From: Sinorhizobium mexicanum
Lineage (GTDB): Bacteria > Pseudomonadota > Alphaproteobacteria > Rhizobiales > Rhizobiaceae
DNA: 64,000 nucleotides
NCBI RefSeq assembly: GCF_013488225.1
Contig: NZ_CP041241.1
Span: 1,612,001 to 1,676,000, forward strand
Direction of reading: 5' to 3'
The notes beneath the pieces were generated by a model. The model made no database searches. It was not told the origin of the DNA and was given only the letters and a program-made list of their open reading frames with translations. This document shows positions 54,940 to 63,577 of this stretch, piece after piece (position 1 is the stretch's first letter; the number at the start of each line of letters is the position of its first letter). The position numbers were made by a program, and so were the translations under genes.

Positions 54940-55626
54940 TCAGGCGACGTGGCGGACCAAAACGAATGCCTCCGCCGCTTGCCGAAGGATCGTTGCGCCG
55001 CGCAGGGTGGCGAGCGCCCGCAGTGCGGTCAGCGATCGTTCGTGCGGTGGTTGGCGCAACTGAGAAGCAAATGCCTGCATCGCCTCCAATTTCGTTTCGA
55101 TATGCGCGGCGATATCGATGAAGACATTTGGTACGAAGGTCGGCGACAGGTAGGGCGCGTTCCAATTCGTCTCAGACAGGGTTTCATAGGCGAGAATGCG
55201 CGTGGGAAACTCGGCCTGGTGCGGCCTGCAGGCCACCAGCGAAGAGGCGAAGGTCAGCTGATGGTCGATGTGCATGTCGCCCACGAACGGCACGAGAACC
55301 GTCTGAGGCGCAAGGCGGCGCACAAGGTCGGAAAGCGTGCCGTTCAAGCTCGTATGCGGCGTCTCCGACAGCCCGGCCGCCGGAAGCCCGAGCCAGAACG
55401 TATCCCTGACGCCAAGAACTGCGTGGGCTGCGCTTGCCTCTGCCTGGACCCTGGCCACCGCATCGGCCGCGAATGCTGGCGGCTTGCCCTCGGTGACAAT
55501 CGCAACAAACACATCCTCGCCTTCCTCGGCAAGCCTTGCGATCGTCCCGCCGGCACCAAGCACTTCATCGTCGGGATGAGGCGCGATCACCAGGGTGCGT
55601 CCAAACGCCAATCTCAACCCGTGCAT
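54940..55626 (-). CDS. PIG-L family deacetylase
   Basis: The product is 228 residues, and the start has an excellent AAGGAGG 5 bases upstream. The zinc site HPDDE (17-21) and the later DMHIDHQLT match the PIG-L/LmbE family, which removes N-acetyl groups from GlcNAc on lipids or small molecules. In this locus it may deacetylate a lipid-linked sugar or its nucleotide precursor. The 94-bp gap to the aminotransferase start suggests a shared transcript. No signal peptide is seen, so it acts in the cytoplasm. Confidence 0.9.
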   Translation of the reverse strand: MHGLRLAFGRTLVIAPHPDDEVLGAGGTIARLAEEGEDVFVAIVTEGKPPAFAADAVARVQAEASAAHAVLGVRDTFWLGLPAAGLSETPHTSLNGTLSDLVRRLAPQTVLVPFVGDMHIDHQLTFASSLVACRPHQAEFPTRILAYETLSETNWNAPYLSPTFVPNVFIDIAAHIETKLEAMQAFASQLRQPPHERSLTALRALATLRGATILRQAAEAFVLVRHVA

Positions 55627-55732
55627 CGCACCTCCTTGGCAAAGCTGATGACCTTCATCAGAATTACTCCGCTAGATTCAATGGTTTATCATCGCTGAAA
55701 CTGCCATATCGGGCCGCGGCGGACCCCTCCGG

Positions 55733-56506
55733 TCAGCCTTGCAAATTGGTGCGCCTTGCCACGTACTCCTCCGCCATCTTCAGATGCGCGCGGTGCACTT
55801 TTTCGCCAAGGACGATCGTTTTCAGTGTCAGCAGGAGAATAAATCCATCAAGGCGTAAGCTCGCATGTCCAACGTACCAGAGATCCAGAGCGATCTTCTG
55901 GTCATCCGACAGACGCGTGTTGCCGTTGACCTGCGCCCAGCCTGTCATCCCCGGCGGGACGAGGCAACGAAGACGGCCGAGTTCTCCGAATGCGGCAACG
56001 GTTGCCAACGGCAGCGGCCGCGGCCCGACCAATGACATGTCGCCGCGCAGGATCGAAAGGAGCTGCGGCAATTCATCGAAGCGCAGCCGCCGCAGGAGGG
56101 CTGTCAGCTTCGTTTGTCGCAATTCGTCGGCCAGCAATTCGCCGTCCGCGCCTCGCGCATCCGTCATGGTGCGAAACTTCAATATCGTGAAGACGCGCAT
56201 CCCGACGCCGGCACGCACCTGCGTGAAAAGCAGCGGCCGGCCAAGGTTGATCCAGACGACGATCGCCGTCAGGCCCATCAGGGGCAGGCACGGGACGAGA
56301 GCGACAGCCGCAAACAGGGACTCGATGGCGCGCCTGAAGGCTGCCGACCGTCGCAACGACGGCCAGGCGGGAACGGAAACCACGCGATCAAGGTTCGCCT
56401 TCAACTCATAATTCCTTTGGACGGATGAGAGCGCAACTGAAAGTTGTGAGGCGACGCCGAACGCGGCGTCGCTAAATTCCGGCAATGGCAACGACGAGGA
56501 CGTCAC
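55733..56506 (-). CDS. Initiating sugar transferase (undecaprenyl-phosphate glycosyl-1-phosphate type)
   Basis: The product is 257 residues from GTG 56506, which lies inside the 3' end of the ExoF-like gene (35-base overlap), so translation is probably coupled; no good ribosome site is visible, and the start is uncertain. A membrane helix sits near residues 62-86. The catalytic core has FTILKFRTMTDA, RFDELPQLLSILRGDMSLVGPRPL and PGMTGWAQVNG. Enzymes of this family put the first sugar phosphate onto undecaprenyl phosphate and so start repeat-unit synthesis. Confidence 0.92.
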   Translation of the reverse strand: MTSSSLPLPEFSDAAFGVASQLSVALSSVQRNYELKANLDRVVSVPAWPSLRRSAAFRRAIESLFAAVALVPCLPLMGLTAIVVWINLGRPLLFTQVRAGVGMRVFTILKFRTMTDARGADGELLADELRQTKLTALLRRLRFDELPQLLSILRGDMSLVGPRPLPLATVAAFGELGRLRCLVPPGMTGWAQVNGNTRLSDDQKIALDLWYVGHASLRLDGFILLLTLKTIVLGEKVHRAHLKMAEEYVARRTNLQG

Positions 56507-57737
56507 CAGGCAGCATTTCGGTCAAGGTCGACGCCTTTATGCTGGTCGGCGTGCCTGCCACCGGATTGCGTCGTATCTCATAAGAATATGAAATCTTCTT
56601 TTGTTTCGATGCATCGGCGTCCACCGCGGCCATAAGCAGCATTTGCTCTTCGGCCGACTGCCGTTCTGCAATGAGTTTCTTGATGGCAATTTCGCGCTCC
56701 TGGAGCAGGGTCAGGACTTCCTTCTCCCTGTCGGCGCTGAGTTTCGACAGCTGCAGCTTCAGTTCGCTCAACTCCTGGCGCGACCGCGCAAGCGTTGCAA
56801 ACGTCTGAAGAAGCTGGGCCTTCTCCGCAAGGGCATTGTTCTTAGCGCGAGAAAGGTCGCTTTCCGTGTTTAGCTCTCGCTTTCGCAGGGAACTGATGCG
56901 TTCCAGGTCCTTCTCGTTGTTCGTGACAACCTCTTTCTGCTGCGCCACCAGTTCGTTCAGGATCTCGACGCCGCCCTCGGCCTGCACGATCCCATCCGAC
57001 AGGATCTGAAGTTGAGACTTTCTGGCGGCGAGGTCGGCCGCGAGAATTTTCTCCTGAAGCTCGATCACGCCCGCCACCGAAGCGTCCTTGATATAGTCCC
57101 GAGCGATTTCAGGCACATCGTTCAGGTCGACTTTGGGCTGGGCCTTTAGTTGCGCCACCAGCCGCGCCGCATAGATGCCCTCGTGAATGATCTCTGCTTC
57201 GGCACCCTCTATCTCTGCGCGAAGGCGCGCGCGCGCTATGATCCGATCCGACGGGTTCTGTGAGATGACCTGCGTGCCGCCCGCCAAACCGATGGCTTGC
57301 TCGACGGTCAAGCCGCTGTAGAAAGGAAATGAACCAGGCCCTTTCACTTCCCCGAGCACGAAGATCGGCCTGAAACTCGCAATGTTTAACGCCACCTTCG
57401 GATCGACCAGTATCTCACGCTGGCGGTATTCGTCTTTCAGCTTTTGCACCGCTTCCGTCACCGTGAGGCCGACTACCTTGACGGCGCCGATCAGCGGGAA
57501 CGGTGCCTCGCCATCATTGGAAATCGTCGCATTGACCGGCAGTTCAGCGTCATCGAGAAAGTCGAACGTCAGCACATCGCCGACCGCAAGCCGGTACTCT
57601 GCCGCATGCGCACGCGGCTGCCCGATCACCACGAACATGATCGCCAGTAAAGCGACAGGCAGAAGTGCGATCACCAGGCGCGCTCCCCAGTCGGACAGCG
57701 ACGCACTCATTCTCATTGTTGCGCGGAGGGTCCTCAT
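56472..57737 (-). CDS. Polysaccharide export protein, ExoF-like (OPX-related)
   Basis: From ATG 57737 (GGGGGA about 10 bases upstream) the product is 421 residues, matching the length of ExoF; a TTG at 57755 is less likely. A signal peptide or anchor (ALLPVALLAIMFVVIGQPRAHA) precedes the Poly_export domain (EYRLAVGDVLTFDFLDD) and an SLBB-like segment (GEVKGPGSFPFYSGLTVEQAI). A long coiled coil follows (about 240-370). It would guide the polymer across the periplasm, with the co-polymerase encoded at 49390. It begins the minus-strand series of four genes. Confidence 0.9.
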   Translation of the reverse strand: MRTLRATMRMSASLSDWGARLVIALLPVALLAIMFVVIGQPRAHAAEYRLAVGDVLTFDFLDDAELPVNATISNDGEAPFPLIGAVKVVGLTVTEAVQKLKDEYRQREILVDPKVALNIASFRPIFVLGEVKGPGSFPFYSGLTVEQAIGLAGGTQVISQNPSDRIIARARLRAEIEGAEAEIIHEGIYAARLVAQLKAQPKVDLNDVPEIARDYIKDASVAGVIELQEKILAADLAARKSQLQILSDGIVQAEGGVEILNELVAQQKEVVTNNEKDLERISSLRKRELNTESDLSRAKNNALAEKAQLLQTFATLARSRQELSELKLQLSKLSADREKEVLTLLQEREIAIKKLIAERQSAEEQMLLMAAVDADASKQKKISYSYEIRRNPVAGTPTSIKASTLTEMLPGDVLVVAIAGI

Positions 57738-58059
57738 CTTCAAACAGTCCCCCAAAAAAACAAATTAAGAAAACGCTACCAAAAAATATTTGCCAACTAT
57801 ATTCTCCCTGCCACTGCCGCGTCAAAGGAAATTGGCAGTACTCTTCAACGCTGGGGGCAAGCGTCGATTGACATTGTCTGGAGGCAGTCTCGTTCAGGCT
57901 CGCCACCAAGGTGCGTGGTATTCAAAGCTTTTCAGGGCGGCGCCCACCGCAATGCATTTGATTTACGATCGATAAAAAATCGCGGGGCAACCCGGCAACA
58001 GCTTTTTCTCAAACGAATTCATAGTCCTGCTCCCACGATTGAGATGTAGGAAGGTTCCT
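57738..58059. other. Divergent promoter region, no gene seen
   Basis: The 322-bp stretch between the ExoF-like gene and the flippase gene is AT-rich near 57780-57815 and 57960-57980, as expected of promoters. No defined operator was recognised. Confidence 0.5.
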
Positions 58060-59406
58060 TTGACGATAAGTAAAAGACTTGGCAAAAAACTCGGCATCCT
58101 GCACCAGTTCCTCGACCGCGAACAGAATCTCAGGACGCGCCTCGAGAATGTCGCGCATCTGCTGACCGGGAACGTCCTGAGCTCCGTGCTCGGGCTTATC
58201 GGCTTTGCGCTGACGGCAAGGGCGCTCGGCCCGTCGGATTACGGGGCCCTCGCCCTTTGCTTTACCTACGTCAGTGTTATCGAAAGGCTCATCAGCTTCC
58301 AGTCGTGGCTTCCGCTGATCAAGTATGGCGCGGAAGCGCAGAATGCGGGCGAGACTGCGCAATTCCAGTCCCTTTTCAAGTTCGGCCTGCTGCTCGATAT
58401 TTCGGCGGCGACGGCCGGCTGGCCGATCGCGGTTGCTCTCCTTTTGATCGGCGCTCCCTGGTTCGGTGTGTCTGATGAGATGTCCGGGCTGGTCATGCTC
58501 TATTGCGCCGTCCTGCCGTTCCAGATCTCCGGAATGCCGATGGCGGTGCTGCGGCTGTTCGGCCGGTTCAGGACAATTGCCTACGGCAATGTTGCGACGA
58601 GCATCCTGCGCGTCGTCCTCTGCGCGATCGGCATCATGACCGGCGGCGGTTTTTTTGAGTTTATGCTGATCTGGATGACATCGCAGATCGTCGGCCCCCT
58701 GACCGTGCTCGGTCTCGCCTGCGCGGAACTGCACAGACAGGGGCTTCTCGCCGGACTGCTCTCCGCTCCGCTCAAGGGCGTGACATCGAAATTTCCGGGC
58801 ATCTGGAGATTCGCGATCTCGACGAACATATCCCTGACCATCCGCTCGAGCGCCAACCAGGTCGACACCCTTCTCGTCGGTTATCTGGCCGATCCCGCCG
58901 CGGCGGGTCTTTACCACATCGCCAAACGCATCGGGCGGATAGCGCAACAGGCCGGCGACCAGCTTCAGACCGTCGTTTATCCGGAACTCGCCAGGGCCTG
59001 GGCATCAAAGGCAATGGACGAATTCCGCCACGCGATCGCGCAGACGCAAACGCTTCTGCTGGGTTTCGGACTGCTCCTGACCGGTGGGCTTTATATCGCG
59101 ATCGAGCCGCTGCTGCGCTTGGCGGCAGGTCCGGAGTTTGTTGCCGCTGCCCCGTTGGTCATCGTCCAGTCCATCGCAGTGACGATGACGCTTTGCGGCA
59201 CCGTCCTCCGATCGGCGCTTCTTGCCATGGGACGCGAGGATCAGGTTCTTCGCGGCGTGTTGATCGCCACCGCTGCATTCCACGCAACCGCTCTCCTGCT
59301 GGTCCCCGTCATGGGCGCCATGGGCGCCAACGTGGCTCATATCGTCATGGCGACAATCTGGCTTTCGGCGATGATGGTCGTTTATCGCCGCCAGCCGAAA
59401 CAATAG
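58060..59406 (+). CDS. Wzx-like polysaccharide flippase (MOP superfamily)
   Basis: The best start is TTG 58060, with AGGAAGG 5 bases upstream, giving 448 residues. The protein is almost all membrane helices (about 12-14). It begins with a short basic head and the helix NVLSSVLGLIGFALTARALGPSDYGALAL, the conserved start of Wzx/PST flippases. The family moves undecaprenyl-linked repeat units across the inner membrane. It is divergent from the ExoF-like gene and convergent with the lyase-like gene at its 3' end. Confidence 0.88.
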   Translation: MTISKRLGKKLGILHQFLDREQNLRTRLENVAHLLTGNVLSSVLGLIGFALTARALGPSDYGALALCFTYVSVIERLISFQSWLPLIKYGAEAQNAGETAQFQSLFKFGLLLDISAATAGWPIAVALLLIGAPWFGVSDEMSGLVMLYCAVLPFQISGMPMAVLRLFGRFRTIAYGNVATSILRVVLCAIGIMTGGGFFEFMLIWMTSQIVGPLTVLGLACAELHRQGLLAGLLSAPLKGVTSKFPGIWRFAISTNISLTIRSSANQVDTLLVGYLADPAAAGLYHIAKRIGRIAQQAGDQLQTVVYPELARAWASKAMDEFRHAIAQTQTLLLGFGLLLTGGLYIAIEPLLRLAAGPEFVAAAPLVIVQSIAVTMTLCGTVLRSALLAMGREDQVLRGVLIATAAFHATALLLVPVMGAMGANVAHIVMATIWLSAMMVVYRRQPKQ

Positions 59407-59410
59407 CGCC

Positions 59411-59515
59411 TACTGCATGTCTCCTTAAATCGACCTCGATCTAAGGACAAAGACATGCAGCAATTCAAAGTGCTACAGCGACCTTTGCGCGTCTGATAAG
59501 ACGCGCGGCGCTGTA
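59411..59515 (-). repeat. RIME1-like repeat A, inverted copy
   Basis: Read on the minus strand it is nearly identical to 53318-53423 in its left half and in TAGCACTTTGAATTGCTGC, and differs in the loop of its second hairpin. It lies between two convergent genes (flippase and lyase-like), 5 bases after the flippase stop. Confidence 0.85.
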
Positions 59516-59558
59516 GTGCACCGTCAGATCAGGAGTGCTCACGGCACGGATCAGGGGC

Positions 59559-61010
59559 CTACTGCGGATAGCGTCCGGCAATACGTTCCTCCGACAGCCA
59601 TTGCATGAAATCGTCAAAATTGGACCAGCCGTTCTCATCGGAATCTTCCCACGCGTCGCTCTTCTCGGGATTTGCACCAAACCGGGGTTCGACGCTATCG
59701 GCCAACCCGTCGCCATCGTCGTCGATGTAGGGCTCCGCAGAGGCGATATCAGGCAAGGGGCCGGGCTCCTTCACCATTTCTCCACCGCCTTCGGCGCCCA
59801 TTTGCCCCACTTCACTGATGAGCCTTTGGTCTACGGCATCGCGCGGAAAGGCGCCGGCACTCCGGGTTATCTCCTGGTAGGCCTGCTCGGCCGTCAAGAT
59901 CTCTGAAACGGTCAGGGCACAGGGCGGCTTGTCGACGAGGACATCTTCCGTCTCAGGAGAGAGGAGAACGACAGACTTGTTGCTCGGGCTCCACGTCACA
60001 TTGCCGGTCTGATAGATGTGCGGCTTGTCGACACTGGCAGCCTGGTCCCAGGCCATCGCATAGGTGAGGTCGTTGGTGCTTGCTCCCGCCTTGAAATAGT
60101 TGCCGACAAACGCGATCGGCGTGCCGCCCGGATACTGCGAGAAGATTTCGCCCCACTCGGACAAAGCGTTGAAAAACAGGTTGTTGACGATCTCGACGCA
60201 CGATTTGGCGTAGTGATTGTTGTCGGGATTGCGGTCCCGATTGGAAATGCAGGCATTCCGCATGAAGGTGATGTTCTGGGGCACGCGCGGGTCGGAGCCG
60301 ATGAGCGCGCATTTGCTGTGCTTGTTGAGCCCTTCGCCAAAGATTGAATTCGCAACCGTCAGATCGCTGGTATTGGAATGCGAATTGAAGTTTTCGTCTG
60401 TGGCCCAGGACGTGGACACGTGGTCGATGTAGACCTTCTTGCTGTCTTCGACCGTCACGCCATCGATGTTGGAGATCGTGTTGGGCAGGCGCGGACGGAC
60501 GCGCAGGTGGCGAATGATGACGTCGTCGGCTCTCTTCACGACGAGAGGCGTGTGTTTCTTTTCGTCATTGCGCTCATCGATCGTCAGGAGAATTCCCCCA
60601 CCCGGGGCGGTCTGGCCGAGGATCGAAACCTGTCCGCTTCCCCGGCCGATGACCAGGGACTTCTTCAGCCGGATGACGCCGGAAACGCGAAAGATGCATG
60701 TGCGCGGCCCCCGCATTTCCGCGCAGGCCCGCAGGCTGCCGGGACCGGCGTCATCGAGATTTGTAACCGGTACAACCGCCCCGTTCCTGCCGCCGGCAGC
60801 ATATCTGCCGTGGCCCTGCGCGCCTGGGAACGCTGTCTGAGCCGTATCGTCGGCGTGAACCCGGGCTCCGTCGGCGGCGATCGGGGAAAGAGCAAGTAAA
60901 AGCAGCGCAGAGAAGACTTTCGAAAGGCACGCCTGCCCCGCCGAAGCGTCTCTCCATTTCAAGAAACCGTGTTGAGAAACGGAACATCTTGCCTCGGACC
61001 ACTTTTTCAT
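59559..61010 (-). CDS. Pectate-lyase-like beta-helix protein with calcium-binding tail
   Basis: ATG 61010 with GGAGA about 7 bases upstream gives 483 residues. A long basic head precedes a hydrophobic stretch (SKVFSALLLLALSPIAADG) that looks like a late signal peptide. The core has the pectate lyase family 1 pattern: AFPGAQGHGRYAAGGRNGA, VTNLDDAGPGSLRAC, IIRHLRVRP, and IDHVSTSWATDENF. The C-terminus has DDDGDGLADSVEPRFGANP and EDSDENGWSNFDDF, calcium-type loops as in dockerins and thrombospondin-3 repeats. It may cut or edit the polymer, or plant pectin; the substrate is unknown. Confidence 0.85.
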   Translation of the reverse strand: MKKWSEARCSVSQHGFLKWRDASAGQACLSKVFSALLLLALSPIAADGARVHADDTAQTAFPGAQGHGRYAAGGRNGAVVPVTNLDDAGPGSLRACAEMRGPRTCIFRVSGVIRLKKSLVIGRGSGQVSILGQTAPGGGILLTIDERNDEKKHTPLVVKRADDVIIRHLRVRPRLPNTISNIDGVTVEDSKKVYIDHVSTSWATDENFNSHSNTSDLTVANSIFGEGLNKHSKCALIGSDPRVPQNITFMRNACISNRDRNPDNNHYAKSCVEIVNNLFFNALSEWGEIFSQYPGGTPIAFVGNYFKAGASTNDLTYAMAWDQAASVDKPHIYQTGNVTWSPSNKSVVLLSPETEDVLVDKPPCALTVSEILTAEQAYQEITRSAGAFPRDAVDQRLISEVGQMGAEGGGEMVKEPGPLPDIASAEPYIDDDGDGLADSVEPRFGANPEKSDAWEDSDENGWSNFDDFMQWLSEERIAGRYPQ

Positions 61011-61241
61011 GTGAAATCTCCCACAAAGCTCGGCGTCCAGTTGTGCTTGGCCAGACATATGGACAGCGGTTCCGCGCGTGGATTTTTTTAGCGCAAATTC
61101 CGCAATTCCGCTACCGGGGATTGTCCTGAAGCAACCATAGCAATTGAGCCAACGGAACGTCCGCGTCTTTTAATCAATATATTTTATATTTTCGAGAATG
61201 AAACACAATTTAAATTTATAGCAAAAGCAGGGAATAATGCA

Positions 61242-62453
61242 ATGGATTCCCAAAAGATTGTTATCGCGTTTCCATTTACTGGTGGAGAACTGGGCGGCAG
61301 TCATATTTCTGCGGCAGGACTAATCTGCGGGCTCGACCGGGACAAATTCAGACCGATAATTATTCTTCATAAGAACGGACTAATACTTGAGGAATACCTA
61401 AAGAAGCTCGGACTGCCTTTCACGCTTGCCCCCAACGTCAGTATTCTTTCAGCGGATTCCGAACTCGGATTCGCAGCCAGTGTAGCGAACGGCGTGCGCC
61501 TGGTGCGGACGACGGCGAAACTCGTCCCATTCCTGAGGCGCCATCGGGTGGATATCGTTCATACCAACGACGGCCGCATGCATGCGACCTGGGCGTTGGC
61601 GGCCAGGATGTCGGGTGCAAAGCTTCTCTGGCATCACCGGGGCGACCCGATGGCAAGGGGCGTGAACATCATGGCGCCGTTGCTGGCCAATCACATCGTG
61701 ACGGTCTCGCACTTCGTCCGGCCCGCGAAGCCGATCGTGCCGGTGACCCACAAGATTACCGTCTTGCACAGCCCGTTCGATCATCCCAGCGACCTTCCGG
61801 ATCGCGACGCCTGCCGACGGAAGTTCGTCGAGGAACTGGGGCTTCGGCCGGACACGCGTTTTGTCGGCTATGTCGGCGGGTTGATAGAGCGGAAACGGCC
61901 GGTGAAATTTGTCGAAGCGGTGCACGCGTTTCTACAACACCATCCGGATTTCCCATTGGCGGGCCTGCTGTTCGGAACGAACGCCGCCAATGGGCCGGAC
62001 CTCGATGGTGCGGTGAAGTCGCGAGCCAAGGAGCTCGGGATTTCCGACCGGATTCACCTGATGGGCTTTCGCACGCCCATCGCCCCTTGCATGGGCGCGC
62101 TCGATGCGTTGCTCGTAACGGCTGTCAATGAGCCGTTCGGGCGCACGCTCATCGAGGCAATGCTCTTGAAAACGCCAGTCGTCGCGACAAATCACGGAGG
62201 GAATCCGGAGGCAATCGACGATGGACAGACGGGCTATCTGGTGAAGCCCGAATGTCCGGAAGCCTTCGTGGGGCCGCTGGAACGACTTCTGTTCGATGGC
62301 CGTCAGTGGGAGACAATAAGCTCGACCGCCTTGGAGAATGCGCGTGCCAGATACGGCAACAAAGCGCATGTCGAAGGGATCAGCCGACTCTACGAGACGC
62401 TCGTACCCCGGCAATCGCCGGCCATGCACGGGCAATTGGTTTCTCGACACTAG
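61242..62453 (+). CDS. Glycosyltransferase family 4
   Basis: The product is 403 residues. The start is IVIAFPFTGGELGGSHISAAGLICGL, a GT4 acceptor-domain start with the glycine loop, and the donor site reads VNEPFGRTLIEAMLLKTPVVATNHGGNPEAI. It should add a sugar to the growing repeat unit. The first ~60 codons and the 180-bp upstream region are clearly richer in A+T than the rest of the gene. It is followed after 63 bases by the sulfotransferase gene, so the two probably form an operon. Confidence 0.9.
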   Translation: MDSQKIVIAFPFTGGELGGSHISAAGLICGLDRDKFRPIIILHKNGLILEEYLKKLGLPFTLAPNVSILSADSELGFAASVANGVRLVRTTAKLVPFLRRHRVDIVHTNDGRMHATWALAARMSGAKLLWHHRGDPMARGVNIMAPLLANHIVTVSHFVRPAKPIVPVTHKITVLHSPFDHPSDLPDRDACRRKFVEELGLRPDTRFVGYVGGLIERKRPVKFVEAVHAFLQHHPDFPLAGLLFGTNAANGPDLDGAVKSRAKELGISDRIHLMGFRTPIAPCMGALDALLVTAVNEPFGRTLIEAMLLKTPVVATNHGGNPEAIDDGQTGYLVKPECPEAFVGPLERLLFDGRQWETISSTALENARARYGNKAHVEGISRLYETLVPRQSPAMHGQLVSRH

Positions 62454-62516
62454 AGCACGCCGCCGGAGCGGCCCTGGACATTCGTTCGCTAAGAGCTTGA
62501 GGCAAAGAGGTCGACA

Positions 62517-63392
62517 ATGGAAATGGATGAGATTGACTTCCTGATCATCGGCGCCGCCAAGAGCGCAACAACTTGGCTCCAGAAGTCCTTGGTGCAGGAT
62601 CCGAGGATATACATGCCAAGTCCTGAATTGCACTATTTCAGCCGCCACTACGATCGCGGCGACCAATGGTATCTGTCGAACTTCCACGGCGAAAAGAACG
62701 GCCGGCTCGTCGGCGAAAAATCGAACTCCTACATGGACACGCCGGAAGCCTGCAGCCGTATAAGCGAAAAGCTCCCCAGGGCACTGCTGATCGCGCAGCT
62801 GCGCAATCCTGTCGACCGCGCCTATTCAGATTACTGCATGCTCTATCGCCGGGGCGAGGCTGGTCGCGACATCGCGCGTTACCTCGACCCCAGGCAGGGA
62901 GCCGGCGGACGCTTCCTGAATGGCGGACTCTATTTCCAGCAATTGCAACGATACCTTGACCGCTTTCCCAGCGACCAGCTTCTCGTGCTGCTCTATGAAG
63001 ACTTGAAGGTCGATGCTCATGTGCAGCTTTCCCGTGTGCGCGACTTCCTGAAGCTCGACGCAAATGTGGCATCGGCCCCCTTGCCCACGAAGGTCAAGGA
63101 CAAGGCCGAGCCGGTGGTCCATCCGACCCTGCGGCGCCTCCTGCGCCCCCTGAAACCGGTCGCTGCCCGGTTCAGAGACAATACGGGATTTAAGAACCTG
63201 AGGTCGCTGTTTGTCGGTGAGGTTCAATACGCACCTTTGAGTACAGAGCTTCGCGACAGAATGGCCGACTACTATGCCGCCGAAACGGAGAAGCTCGGTG
63301 CCTTGGTCGGCAGGGATCTCACAGGCTGGTTGAGGGGCCGTCCCCACGAAGGCGCTCACCGGGGCAACGCGGGCGCATTGCACCCGTCATGA
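62517..63392 (+). CDS. PAPS-dependent sulfotransferase-like protein
   Basis: The product is 291 residues, in the normal range; M3 is an alternative start. The 5'-phosphosulfate loop LIIGAAKSATTWLQKS (K15, S16, T18) and the 3'-phosphate motif LRNPVDRAYSDY (R96, S104) are those of PAPS-using sulfotransferases. It would transfer sulfate to a sugar hydroxyl of the polysaccharide or its lipid-linked unit. Sulfated surface polysaccharides are known from Sinorhizobium. The catalytic base is not securely identified. Confidence 0.88.
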   Translation: MEMDEIDFLIIGAAKSATTWLQKSLVQDPRIYMPSPELHYFSRHYDRGDQWYLSNFHGEKNGRLVGEKSNSYMDTPEACSRISEKLPRALLIAQLRNPVDRAYSDYCMLYRRGEAGRDIARYLDPRQGAGGRFLNGGLYFQQLQRYLDRFPSDQLLVLLYEDLKVDAHVQLSRVRDFLKLDANVASAPLPTKVKDKAEPVVHPTLRRLLRPLKPVAARFRDNTGFKNLRSLFVGEVQYAPLSTELRDRMADYYAAETEKLGALVGRDLTGWLRGRPHEGAHRGNAGALHPS

Positions 63393-63577
63393 TGGCGCGA
63401 CAAGCCACGGAGCGGCCAAGTTGACGCCTAGGCGCTATCTGTTATTTTAGGCTTCTGAAAAGAACTGGCATTACTTTGATTTTTTAATGATCCTGATTGT
63501 CGGGACCTGAATATTTTAGCCGACCCGCTCCTGCCGGGCGATTGTCACCTGTTGTATATCCTGGCGAGGTCTCTTGC

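Noticed and set aside
53598..55121. A plus-strand open frame of 507 codons across the aminotransferase and PIG-L genes
   Set aside because: It spans two recognised minus-strand genes and the gap between them; no domain is visible in it.
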